NCBI GenBank assembly: GCA_944321705.1 | Contig: CALUMG010000008.1 | Span: 1 to 64,000, forward strand | DNA: 64,000 bases | Direction: 5' to 3' | Origin: an uncultured Muribaculaceae bacterium | Lineage (GTDB): Bacteria > Bacteroidota > Bacteroidia > Bacteroidales > Muribaculaceae | Position numbers and translations under genes: made by a program | Shown here: in pieces, positions 10,201 through 17,425 of the stretch | Numbering within the stretch: position 1 is the stretch's first letter | Layout of the letters: each line of letters opens with the position of its first letter | The notes under the pieces: generated by a model | Database searches by the model: none | The model's input: only the letters and a program-made list of their open reading frames with translations | What the model was told of the DNA's origin: nothing

Positions 10201-10567
10201 ATGTTTGATCGCCAACTTTCATGTCTTGAGTTTGGTAGCCGATGAAGCTGACTTCCACAGTTGCTCCCGGATTTACGTTCAAGAAGAACTCACCGTTGAA
10301 GTCGGTAACGATACCGTTTTTAGTACCTTTCTCAGTAACGCTTGCTCCGATAACCGGCTCGCCGGTCTCGTCAAGGACTGTACCGGTGATCCTACGAGTG
10401 TTCGACTGGCTCACCTGCCCTGCCGGATCGGCTGCCGCATAGGCCGAAGCCGGCGACATGCCCAAGAATCCGGTAACCGCCAATGCTGCGGCACACATGA
10501 ACAGAGTAGAGTGCCGACCGTTGCGTCCGCCGGATAAGTTAGTAATGTTGTTTTCTTTTTTCTTCAT
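7211..10567 (-). CDS. SusC/RagA-family TonB-dependent outer membrane transporter
   Basis: TonB-dependent oligosaccharide importer of 1118 residues. I placed the start at the ATG at 10567 (MKKKENNITNL), which gives a positively charged, hydrophobic export signal; a longer in-frame version would add 23 unlikely residues. After the signal comes a carboxypeptidase-regulatory-like domain (RRITGTVLDETGEPVIGASV), then the plug domain with the SusC signature SVLKDAAASSIYGSRAPFGV, then the 22-strand barrel ending in SFGLNVTI. There is no extra N-terminal STN domain, so signalling through an anti-sigma factor is not expected. It pairs with the SusD gene downstream. It carries large glycan fragments across the outer membrane using TonB energy. 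Confidence 0.96.
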   Translation of the reverse strand: MKKKENNITNLSGGRNGRHSTLFMCAAALAVTGFLGMSPASAYAAADPAGQVSQSNTRRITGTVLDETGEPVIGASVTEKGTKNGIVTDFNGEFFLNVNPGATVEVSFIGYQTQDMKVGDQTSLKFVLKEDAQLLDDVVVVGFGTQKKVNLTGSVATIDSKVLEDRPVANAVQALQGAVPGMLITNNSGALDKTANINVRGTGTIGSSSGSPLILIDGMEGDINTINPQDIETISVLKDAAASSIYGSRAPFGVILITTKSGKEGKAKVSYSNNFRWGKPTRIPDMVNSLDFIDFYDAANINAGNGQYFPDGVRDRAEAVIAGDWQQQMLVDANGTDWRGDWNLYAANTDWYDVVYKDWAFSQEHNLSVTGGTERINYYASAGYLQQSGLSKIAKDDMKRYTLTAKMSAELSSWARLDLSTRFVRKDMDRPRGLGGALYDNLSMNFWPTHPLVDNNGNMMWGVGPELKRIAEGGYNYSNNDDINFQGALILEPIKGWVTHLEANYRIVNYSSREEGLPLTSYNALGQAKIGYDKDSYVSKSHERSNYMNINAYTEYARSFGKHNGKIMFGFQTEGYRRENDSYTAYGLINYDYVWGDLTTDTSFTGDERKPSIGGNYNRWTTAGFFGRLNYDYNGIYLAEFNLRYDGTSRFKEDSRWGLFPSFSLGYNIANEEFWEPYRRTINTLKLRGSYGQLGNQNTNNWYSQYEQLVLSTAAGNWIQNGAKPNTAIYPNSSGTYNMISTSLTWERIKSWNIGLDWGLLNNRLTGSFDYYQRKTTGMVANGPELPAVLGANNPQINNTDLLTSGFELSIQWNDRLANGFGYSIAASLSDSRAKVTKYSNNPTNDLGNYIEGEYINNIYGYETVGIAQSDEEMNAYLDMLDQNYYNYHGYYPETPRMGQSALGDKWAAGDIMYADLNGDGEINSGENTLEDHGDLKKIGNKAPRYSFGINLSADWKGFDVSAFFQGILKRDIWQDSWLFWGATGDPRKSTCFTQHLDYWSEDNPDAYYPRPYFNGSRGDFHLNKNQYCQTRYLQNAAYIRLKNVQLGYTLPAELTKKISVERLRFYVSGENLWVGTKMAKMFDPETVDGGNTGGTNKNIGEAYPLSMTISFGLNVTI

Positions 10568-10942
10568 AATATATTGATTTATTGTCTCTGTTTTTAAGCC
10601 TATGTCTCTCCTCTCGCTTCGGCACACATAGGACACCGCCGCGAGGGCTTGATCATGTTTGAAACCTAAAAAATCTTTGATACCTTAATTATATATACCT
10701 ATGGTAAACTTGACTTGAAACAACCGGGAACCGGAATCTTTAGAGTTGATAGATACTGCGCGAGGTTTTCATCGCAATCGTACTGGTTCCCACGTTTATC
10801 TTTCTATACTTTGTTATCCATTCTCGTAATTGCCGTTAAAATTATCCCGTTTACACGAGATTCAAATCCATTATTAGTTCATTTAAATCTTAAATGCGTT
10901 CATAATCGATTTTTTTACTCTTTTTTGAAACATTTTTCACCC
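10568..10942. other. 375-base leader/upstream region of susC
   Basis: No protein gene is convincing here. On the minus strand this is the sequence before susC. It contains a 7-bp inverted repeat GGGAACC (10726-10732) / GGTTCCC (10785-10791) that encloses about 52 bases with further pairing potential. The part next to the PD40 gene (10840-10942) is very AT-rich. I found no exact TAnnTTTG element on the minus strand, so the susC promoter is not recognisable by that rule. A long structured 5' leader or a small RNA is possible. Confidence 0.4.
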
Positions 10943-12496
10943 TTACTCGTAAAAATTATCAACTTCTGAAACATCTTTTACGACACTTATCGAATCTCTT
11001 TCATGCTGTACGGCCTGAATTGCCTCATTGCCATTGATGGCATCGTAAAGGTCATGATGGTCGAGTTCGACTTTCTTCACCATGAACTCTGGCACGTTGT
11101 AGGACTTGAACAAATCGTCGTAATAATATTTTGAATCTTCTTGAGGAAGAATGAATGCCTTGCTTGCATGACCGGCCTCGTCGAAATAGGTGAAATACAA
11201 TCGCGTGTAAGAACCATCGTCACGACGCGAGGTGAACATAATCCACCGTCCGTTTGACGACCAGCTGTGGAAACTGTCGACATCGGGACTATTTGCTTCT
11301 CGCAACGGATAAACCTTGCGTGTCGCAAGCTCCATTACATATAGGTCGCTGCTTTTGTGCCACACATGGAATTGTCCGTAATCGCCAAGTGCAAACAACA
11401 GCCATTTGCCGTCAGGCGAAACTCTCGGGAAAGTTGCGCTTTTGCCATATTCCGACGCCATGAACACCGTATCGGTAGCACCGAACGTGCGTGTCTTCAA
11501 GTCGAACGGCTTACGGAATATGTTATAGCGGATAGAATCATATCTTGTTCGCAATTCCCAGTTCTCATACTCTGTATTAGTAACAAAATGCGATGATACG
11601 AAATAAAGCCACTTCCCATCGGGGCTCCATGCCGGGAACGACTCGAATTCATGCTTGACATTGGTAATGGTGCTCACTTCATTCTTGTCGATGTCATAAA
11701 GAATGAGGTCGGACTCAGAATCCTGCACTTCTACCTTTTCATGATTGCGAGTGTGAAAATTCTGTCCCGTCAAGTTGGTAGAGTATGCTATCAACTTTTC
11801 AGTCGGGTGCCATGAAGGATAAACACCTGCCGAGATAGTATAATCGGTCTTCAAATTTACCTTCTTTATGTCTCCGTCAACTACAATCAATGTTCCGCCC
11901 TTCAATTGGCGAAGGTGCATCTGCATGTTTCCGTCACGATTGTAGTTTTGATAATTGTGACAATTCACGCATTGCCCGTTTTCTCCGTCGGAAATTGCAT
12001 AATTGTTGTAAATCACATCCTCCTCAAAGTCGGTGAGATTTCGCTGATTGATTGTCATCACTTCATAGCCGACGTAGGAAGGCTCTATGAGACGATAAGA
12101 AATGTAGGGATCAATAGGATCGGCCGCGATATAATTCTTTATCGTGGGATATTTCACCCATTTTCCGTCATTTTTCACATAAATGTCGACATTCAAGGTG
12201 TCATTCTTGCAGGCTTCAAGCAATTCATGCCACTCCCCTATAGGGAATTTAACATCTCGCCCGCTTACCGTCAAACCATTACCTTTTGAAGAATATGCAT
12301 GTGTGACATATTCACTGCCGTCAGTCTCTATGACGAAATTAAGCGGCGCTATATTATAAGGTATGGTAATACTTGTGTAATCGGGTGAAATTTGCACAGC
12401 ATCGGCTGCCTCGACTGCACCTTCAGGTACCGACGGACTACAAGCGGCAAGCCATAGCAATGGCAACAGGAATAGGGTTCTGAACAAATTATTCAC
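10943..12496 (-). CDS. TolB-like (PD40) beta-propeller lipoprotein with one CxxCH haem motif
   Basis: Exported lipoprotein of 517 residues if it starts at the GTG at 12496. That choice is favoured because a perfect -7 promoter element (12521-12528) lies 25 bases upstream and would exclude the longer reading from 12562. The signal ends in lipobox LAAC (Cys19). A beta-rich N-terminal region is followed by a CVNCH motif at residues 176-180, a typical covalent haem c attachment site. Then come WD40/PD40-type propeller blades with repeated 'YPSWHPTEKLIAYS', 'FPAWSPDGKWLYF' and 'FPRVSPDGKWLLF' motifs. It is transcribed alone from its own promoter between the SusCD locus and the GH105 operon. Function is unknown; a periplasmic electron-transfer or sensing role is speculative. 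A haem c protein would need the CcsBA system encoded at 49.3 kb. Confidence 0.75.
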   Translation of the reverse strand: MNNLFRTLFLLPLLWLAACSPSVPEGAVEAADAVQISPDYTSITIPYNIAPLNFVIETDGSEYVTHAYSSKGNGLTVSGRDVKFPIGEWHELLEACKNDTLNVDIYVKNDGKWVKYPTIKNYIAADPIDPYISYRLIEPSYVGYEVMTINQRNLTDFEEDVIYNNYAISDGENGQCVNCHNYQNYNRDGNMQMHLRQLKGGTLIVVDGDIKKVNLKTDYTISAGVYPSWHPTEKLIAYSTNLTGQNFHTRNHEKVEVQDSESDLILYDIDKNEVSTITNVKHEFESFPAWSPDGKWLYFVSSHFVTNTEYENWELRTRYDSIRYNIFRKPFDLKTRTFGATDTVFMASEYGKSATFPRVSPDGKWLLFALGDYGQFHVWHKSSDLYVMELATRKVYPLREANSPDVDSFHSWSSNGRWIMFTSRRDDGSYTRLYFTYFDEAGHASKAFILPQEDSKYYYDDLFKSYNVPEFMVKKVELDHHDLYDAINGNEAIQAVQHERDSISVVKDVSEVDNFYE

Positions 12497-12520
12497 GGTC
12501 TTAATTTTTTTTAGACTGTG

Positions 12521-12548
12521 CAAATTTAGCCCACCGCCATCCTTGCAA
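12521..12548 (-). promoter_or_regulatory. Bacteroidota-type promoter of the PD40-cytochrome gene
   Basis: On the minus strand, TAAATTTG (12521-12528) exactly matches the TAnnTTTG -7 consensus, with a TTG at 12546-12548 17 bases further upstream as a -33 candidate. The predicted transcript start near 12514 lies just before the GTG at 12496 and decides that start. Confidence 0.5.
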
Positions 12549-12704
12549 TGGCGAAAAATCATTCATTAACGTCTACAAAACGCCTTCGGTTGCATAAAAA
12601 ATGAATGCCACACGCGGTTTACGGCCTTTTTTGGGCAATTTGACGAAGCCGCTGCAAATACTCACGACATCGCGTGTGCAAAGGCTGAAAACAGGAATAA
12701 ATGC

Positions 12705-12740
12705 AGAAAAGCCCGGACAACTTGCAGCCGTCCGGGCATC
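12705..12740 (-). terminator. Terminator after the GH105-DUF2264 gene
   Basis: A perfect 8-bp GC-rich stem (12711-12718 with 12730-12737) is followed on the minus strand by TTTTC. It stands 34 bases past the stop at 12771. Confidence 0.75.
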
Positions 12741-12770
12741 GGAATATTTAATAATTCAACTTATGACAAA

Positions 12771-15092
12771 TTAGAACAAATCCCAAGTCCTGATGGTGTC
12801 GCGCCATACATGGTCTTTCGGGAACGGTTTTCCGCCCCAAGCCTTGACGCTTGTCCAAGGCTGAACGGCATCGGTCCAGAATGGATGCGAAGCCGGCAAT
12901 CCAAGAGGCAAGAATGCCAACGAAGCCATGTACAAGCTACCGTTGTTGGTATACCAGTCGGCAATGTTAGGCTGCTTGCCGGCAAAACCGATTGTCAAGA
13001 ATCCGCCTTCATTGAAATTGGCATCCGAGGCAAACATGCGTTTCATCACGGCTGTCAACGCGCCGCGCACTTGCCCGTTGCTCAAGCCTGCCGGCAATTC
13101 TTCATACCATGCCATCAACGCGAGAGGCTGCATAGTGGCAAGACGGTAAGGAATTGAACGTCCGAAAACCGGGAAAGTACCTTCAGGAGAAATGAAACGC
13201 TCAAGGATGATGCTGAAACGCTGAGCTCTCGTCAGTGCCCTTGCATAGTATTTCTTGTAATCGATGCGAGTGTAATCCTTCGAATCAATCATTGCCTGAA
13301 GCGTCTCAAGATACATTGGATGGAAAACGTAGCTGCTGTAATAGTCAAAGACGAAACTTGGACCATCGGCATACCATCCGTCGCCTGTATACCATTCTTC
13401 CATCTTGCGGATGGTTGAATTAACGCGATATTGGTCATATTCGGCTCCTGCCTTGGCAAGGAAACTTTCAATAGTCGAAGAGAATAGCAACCAGTTTGTA
13501 TAAGGAGGATCCACGCGACGCAATTGCGTAAATTCTTCTATATAACGTGCTTTGGTTGTCTCATCGAGCGGCATCCACAATTGATCGTAAGCACGCAAGA
13601 AGCTCTCTGCCACATAAGCGGCATCCACAAGAGCCTGTCCATGTCCGCGCCAAGCGAGATAATCGGGGCTTGCAGGATCTACTGCATTCGCATAGCTCTT
13701 CAACGCCCACTCGCGCAATTGCTTGCGTTGTTGGCCTTCAGCCGTATTGTCGTCGGGCAATGTGAGCCAAGGTGCGATTCCGGCCATCAATCGTCCGAAA
13801 CACTCCATGTAAGCCACGTTCTTGTCACGACCGTCCCAATTCGGGCTTAATTCAAGAACCATGTTCTTATGCAAGTTGCCTTCGGCCATGTTGCTCAACA
13901 CAGGAGCAGCCATCTTATAGGCAAGGTCGCACCAATAAGCGCGATCGGAAGCAGCAGTCTGCTCACGAACTTCAAGATAACGTACATATTCGCAAGCAGC
14001 AAGCAAGAACGCACCCACGCCGAAATTGGCTGTTGAATTTTCATCAACGACCTGTCCCGGAATAGCCTTTTCGCCAATCGGTTGCACATAACCTACCGCA
14101 CCCGACTTTTGCACAGCTTTCTTAGACAGATATTTCCATGCCTTTTCCACAACGGGCATATAGTCGGCCTCGCTCAAATAGCCGTTGTTGATTCCCCACA
14201 ACATTCCATAGGTGAAGAATGCCGTGCCACTCGTTTCTGGTCCCGGAGCATGTTCAGGATCCATCATGCTGCGAGTCCAGTAACCCTCAGGTTGTTGCAA
14301 TGCGGCAACAGCCTTGGCAAGAGCCTGGAATTTTTGAACAAAGAAATCATGATGCTTGTAGTCGGCAGGAAGGTCTTTCAATACCTTGGCAAGCCCTGCA
14401 AGCACCCATCCGTCACCGCGAGCCCAAAAGTCCTTTTTCCCGTTTACGCTTTTATGCTTGGGATAGACATACTTAGCGTCCCTGTAATACAAATTCTCTT
14501 CCTTGTCAAACATTATGCTGTCGGAATACAAGATGTATTCATACAACTTGTCAAGATATTTTTGATTACCTGTAATCTTGTAATACTTTGTCATTACGGG
14601 CATTACCATGTAAAGGCCGTCGCTCCACCACCAATAATCATTGTTTGGCGTGCTCATTTCATACTCCATGACTTCCTTTGCACGACGTATTCTATTGTCA
14701 TCGGGAAGGATATTATACAAGTCGGCATATACTTGGAAACATATCTGCCAGTCTCCAAATAGCACATATTCATCGGTTTCACCGTAACTGTATTTCCATT
14801 TGCTGCGGTCGTTGCTCTTTGCGCCCATCCATTGATTATGTTCGGCCCATGCCTCCGAATATGCAAGATAATCTTCGTTGCCGGTAAGGAAATAAGCTTC
14901 CATGTTGCCGGTGTGATAAGCGGCATTGTCCCAGAAAGCGCGCACTTGCGGGCTATTTTCTGCTTGCCAATGCTTGTTGACCTTGTCAATCAACCCTCTA
15001 ACTTGCTCGCTTTCGCTCTGTTTGGCCGAAGCAGGCAAGCAAATTGCCAACCCGGCCGCACATGCCGCGAGCGTCTTCAAAATGTTATTCAT
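12771..15092 (-). CDS. GH105 unsaturated uronyl hydrolase fused to a DUF2264 (GH154-like) domain
   Basis: A 773-residue exported two-enzyme protein (signal peptide residues 1-23, LPASA-K). Residues about 30-375 match GH105 (YteR/YesR type): an alpha/alpha barrel with WWSDGLYM around Asp158, the usual general acid position, and the WARGDGW segment near 226. GH105 enzymes hydrate the double bond of terminal delta-4,5 uronic acids left by lyases and release the uronate. Residues about 390-773 match DUF2264. To my knowledge CAZy family GH154, founded on a Bacteroides beta-glucuronidase of arabinogalactan breakdown, corresponds to this domain; that link is recalled rather than checked. The fusion would let one protein remove unsaturated and possibly saturated uronic acids. 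It follows the BNR_4 gene by 33 bases in one operon. Confidence 0.85.
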   Translation of the reverse strand: MNNILKTLAACAAGLAICLPASAKQSESEQVRGLIDKVNKHWQAENSPQVRAFWDNAAYHTGNMEAYFLTGNEDYLAYSEAWAEHNQWMGAKSNDRSKWKYSYGETDEYVLFGDWQICFQVYADLYNILPDDNRIRRAKEVMEYEMSTPNNDYWWWSDGLYMVMPVMTKYYKITGNQKYLDKLYEYILYSDSIMFDKEENLYYRDAKYVYPKHKSVNGKKDFWARGDGWVLAGLAKVLKDLPADYKHHDFFVQKFQALAKAVAALQQPEGYWTRSMMDPEHAPGPETSGTAFFTYGMLWGINNGYLSEADYMPVVEKAWKYLSKKAVQKSGAVGYVQPIGEKAIPGQVVDENSTANFGVGAFLLAACEYVRYLEVREQTAASDRAYWCDLAYKMAAPVLSNMAEGNLHKNMVLELSPNWDGRDKNVAYMECFGRLMAGIAPWLTLPDDNTAEGQQRKQLREWALKSYANAVDPASPDYLAWRGHGQALVDAAYVAESFLRAYDQLWMPLDETTKARYIEEFTQLRRVDPPYTNWLLFSSTIESFLAKAGAEYDQYRVNSTIRKMEEWYTGDGWYADGPSFVFDYYSSYVFHPMYLETLQAMIDSKDYTRIDYKKYYARALTRAQRFSIILERFISPEGTFPVFGRSIPYRLATMQPLALMAWYEELPAGLSNGQVRGALTAVMKRMFASDANFNEGGFLTIGFAGKQPNIADWYTNNGSLYMASLAFLPLGLPASHPFWTDAVQPWTSVKAWGGKPFPKDHVWRDTIRTWDLF

Positions 15093-15125
15093 AATCTATT
15101 ATGTTTTAAGAAATTAGTTTACATC

Positions 15126-16409
15126 TTACAATTCCAGCACATATACAGGAGTTGGAACTGATTCCACTGTTTTTTCACCGTCTCCCTGGTGGGATGTCTG
15201 TACAAAGACATTCAACTCATGCCTGTGATTCCATAATTCAGTATCGAAAGAGGGCTCCCATGCATCCACGCTAAAGTCGGTCAAATCAATTATCGTCCAA
15301 TCACCTTTATCTATATTGTCGGTCACAGCCATTGACACACGACTGCCTCGCTCCTCGTCGCGAAACAAGAAATAAGCCTTCTTTCCATCAACAACCACGC
15401 GCGGACGAGCTATCGGAATCATTTTCGTTCCACCGCCCGACAAAGAAAATGGCGTTTTGCGCTCGCTCACCACATTTTGCCTCCAGCAAGAATCGGCATC
15501 AAGCCACACAAGCCTGTATTGAGGAATGCTGTCCCCCTGTTCTTTCCAATAAGTTGCAATATATGGATGCCCGTCGGCATCGGCACTCATGCTTGTTTGA
15601 TTTATCAATTCGCTTTCTTGCGGCACACGCCAAACATATTCGGCATTGTCGGCATTGATTGGCAACGAGTATTCCTCGCCTGTCGATTTTTGCCAAGTCA
15701 CGCCACCATCATGGGAGCATGCGTAGCAAATGTCATGATTGGTTTCCACGAGCCACGATTCACGCCACACCCACGACACATGAATGGTTCCTTTCACGTC
15801 TACGCATATCTGCCAATATGCGTTGCGCTCACCTTCTCCGTCTATAAGCACATCATGTACCCGTTCCCATTTTTTGGAAGAAAGGTCATATCTGTTCATG
15901 ACCAGATTTCCCCGGCCCGAACCTCCTGAACGATAAACGAACAGCAGGTTCCCATCGGCTAATTTGTAAAATTCCGGATAAGTGACAAACTCCTCATCCA
16001 CTCCGGTCATTGCCAACTTCTCGGTCAACTGAAGGGAACCGGGAGCCACACTGCGGCAATAATTCAACTTGTTGTTATGATGGTCGAAAGCCACATGCAG
16101 ATATCCGTCACCGTCGACCATTATGCTGATTACGTTATGCGCGTCGTTTATGTTTCCTTTATATTGCGTGCGTGAAACTTCCCAATCCTGCTCGCCAGCC
16201 ACACGCTTGCCGAGAACGACATAACCGTCCGCGTCATAATAAGAGATGTATTGGATATTATTTTTCACATCGGTCACCACCGAATTATTACGAAATATGG
16301 CAGTGTTCACCGATGTCCCGCTATATCCTTCACCCACTTTCGACAAATTGGAAGAACAAACAGGAACAACCGACAGCACCGCAAAAAGAGCCGTCAAAAA
16401 CAGTTTCAT
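15126..16409 (-). CDS. Exported BNR_4 beta-propeller protein (lyase/glycosidase-like)
   Basis: A 427-residue protein with a signal peptide (residues 1-19) and a seven-bladed BNR_4-type propeller. Typical segments are 'DAHNVISIMVDGDGYLHVAFDHHN' in shortened view (HNVIS, then LHVAFDHH near residue 105) and repeated DG..W blades. This fold is shared by ulvan and rhamnose-glucuronate lyases and by GH145 rhamnosidases. The sequence alone does not tell which, or whether it is catalytic. It is the first gene of the two-gene operon with GH105-DUF2264. A propeller lyase that leaves an unsaturated glucuronate would supply exactly the GH105 substrate, so a lyase acting on rhamnose-capped glucuronic acid is an attractive inference. 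It is transcribed divergently from kduD. Confidence 0.7.
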   Translation of the reverse strand: MKLFLTALFAVLSVVPVCSSNLSKVGEGYSGTSVNTAIFRNNSVVTDVKNNIQYISYYDADGYVVLGKRVAGEQDWEVSRTQYKGNINDAHNVISIMVDGDGYLHVAFDHHNNKLNYCRSVAPGSLQLTEKLAMTGVDEEFVTYPEFYKLADGNLLFVYRSGGSGRGNLVMNRYDLSSKKWERVHDVLIDGEGERNAYWQICVDVKGTIHVSWVWRESWLVETNHDICYACSHDGGVTWQKSTGEEYSLPINADNAEYVWRVPQESELINQTSMSADADGHPYIATYWKEQGDSIPQYRLVWLDADSCWRQNVVSERKTPFSLSGGGTKMIPIARPRVVVDGKKAYFLFRDEERGSRVSMAVTDNIDKGDWTIIDLTDFSVDAWEPSFDTELWNHRHELNVFVQTSHQGDGEKTVESVPTPVYVLEL

Positions 16410-16602
16410 AGTAAAAAAATTTTAATATCACGAATTTAGCTTTACAGGCCAAATGAAAGGTTGAATATTGATTCATTAAAGTCTCTTTTGCGGTCAAAAT
16501 CCCATCATAAGCAAGCATATTGCTCCAAATTGAACGATTTGTCACCCGTAAAGAATATATAATTAAAGTACTTTGGGAAAAATTTCCAAACAACCTAAAA
16601 AC
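16410..16602. promoter_or_regulatory. Divergent control region between BNR_4 and kduD operons
   Basis: This 193-base region separates the two uronate operons. A near-perfect palindrome of the form TTTGG-GAAAAATT-TCCAAA lies at 16572-16590, immediately before the kduD start, and could be an operator. A minus-strand near-match to the -7 element (TAAATTCG, 16431-16438) may serve the BNR_4 operon. No exact TAnnTTTG was found for kduD. Confidence 0.4.
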
Positions 16603-17397
16603 ATGGTAGATTTTTCACTAAAAAACAAAATTGCGCTCGTAACAGGCGCATCCCATGGCATAGGATTTGCCATAGCCGAAGCCTACATAAAAGCAGGGGC
16701 AACAGTAGTATTTAACAGCAGCAATCCCGAATCACTCGAACGCGGATTGAAAGCTTACAAGGAAAAAGGACTTGACGTCCGTGGATATGTTTGCGACGTG
16801 ACAAAAGAAGACCAAGTCGCTCAATTAGTTTCAACAATCGAAAAAGAAATAGGCACAATCGACATTCTTGTCAACAACGCCGGAATCATCAAGCGAATCC
16901 CGATGTGCGACATGTCGGTAAACGAGTTCAACCAAGTCATCGACGTTGACCTCGTGGCTCCTTTCATCATGTCGAAAGCCGTCATTCCGGGAATGATAAA
17001 AAAAGGACACGGCAAAATCATCAACATCTGCTCGATGATGAGTGAACTCGGCAGGGAAACCGTATCGGCCTATGCTGCAGCAAAAGGCGGCTTGAAAATG
17101 CTCACTCGCAACATCGCATCGGAATATGGCGAATACAACATCCAGTGCAACGGCATCGGCCCGGGCTATATCGCCACTTCACAGACAGCCCCTTTGCGTG
17201 AATTGCAACCCGACGGAAGCCGTCATCCATTTGACGCATTCATTATATCCAAGACTCCGGCCGCAAGATGGGGAACACCCGAAGACTTGATGGGTCCGGC
17301 AATCTTCCTCGCTTCGGACGCATCCGATTTCATCAACGGACACATACTGTATGTTGACGGTGGCATTCTTGCCTACATCGGCAAGCAACCGAAATAA
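16603..17397 (+). CDS. kduD: SDR oxidoreductase: 2-dehydro-3-deoxy-D-gluconate 5-dehydrogenase / gluconate 5-dehydrogenase
   Basis: Cytoplasmic short-chain dehydrogenase of 264 residues, starting at the ATG at 16603 (MVDFSLKNK). It shows the Rossmann glycine motif TGASHGIG (14-21), NNAG near 91-94, the catalytic Ser144, Tyr157 and Lys161 (YAAAK), and a C-terminus GHILYVDGGILAYIGKQ that is highly typical of Bacteroidales enzymes annotated gluconate 5-dehydrogenase or KduD. KduD reduces 2,5-diketo-3-deoxygluconate (DKII) to KDG with NAD(P)H. The downstream KduI, KdgK and KDPG-type aldolase make the KduD role much more likely than gluconate oxidation. It opens a six-gene plus-strand operon. Confidence 0.88.
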   Translation: MVDFSLKNKIALVTGASHGIGFAIAEAYIKAGATVVFNSSNPESLERGLKAYKEKGLDVRGYVCDVTKEDQVAQLVSTIEKEIGTIDILVNNAGIIKRIPMCDMSVNEFNQVIDVDLVAPFIMSKAVIPGMIKKGHGKIINICSMMSELGRETVSAYAAAKGGLKMLTRNIASEYGEYNIQCNGIGPGYIATSQTAPLRELQPDGSRHPFDAFIISKTPAARWGTPEDLMGPAIFLASDASDFINGHILYVDGGILAYIGKQPK

Positions 17398-17425
17398 TAT
17401 TTTTAACATCCGGTACCAGTCAAGT

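Noticed and set aside
16573..16602. Longer kduD start at a TTG (16573).
   Set aside because: The extra residues lack similarity and overlap the palindrome; the ATG at 16603 fits the family N-terminus.
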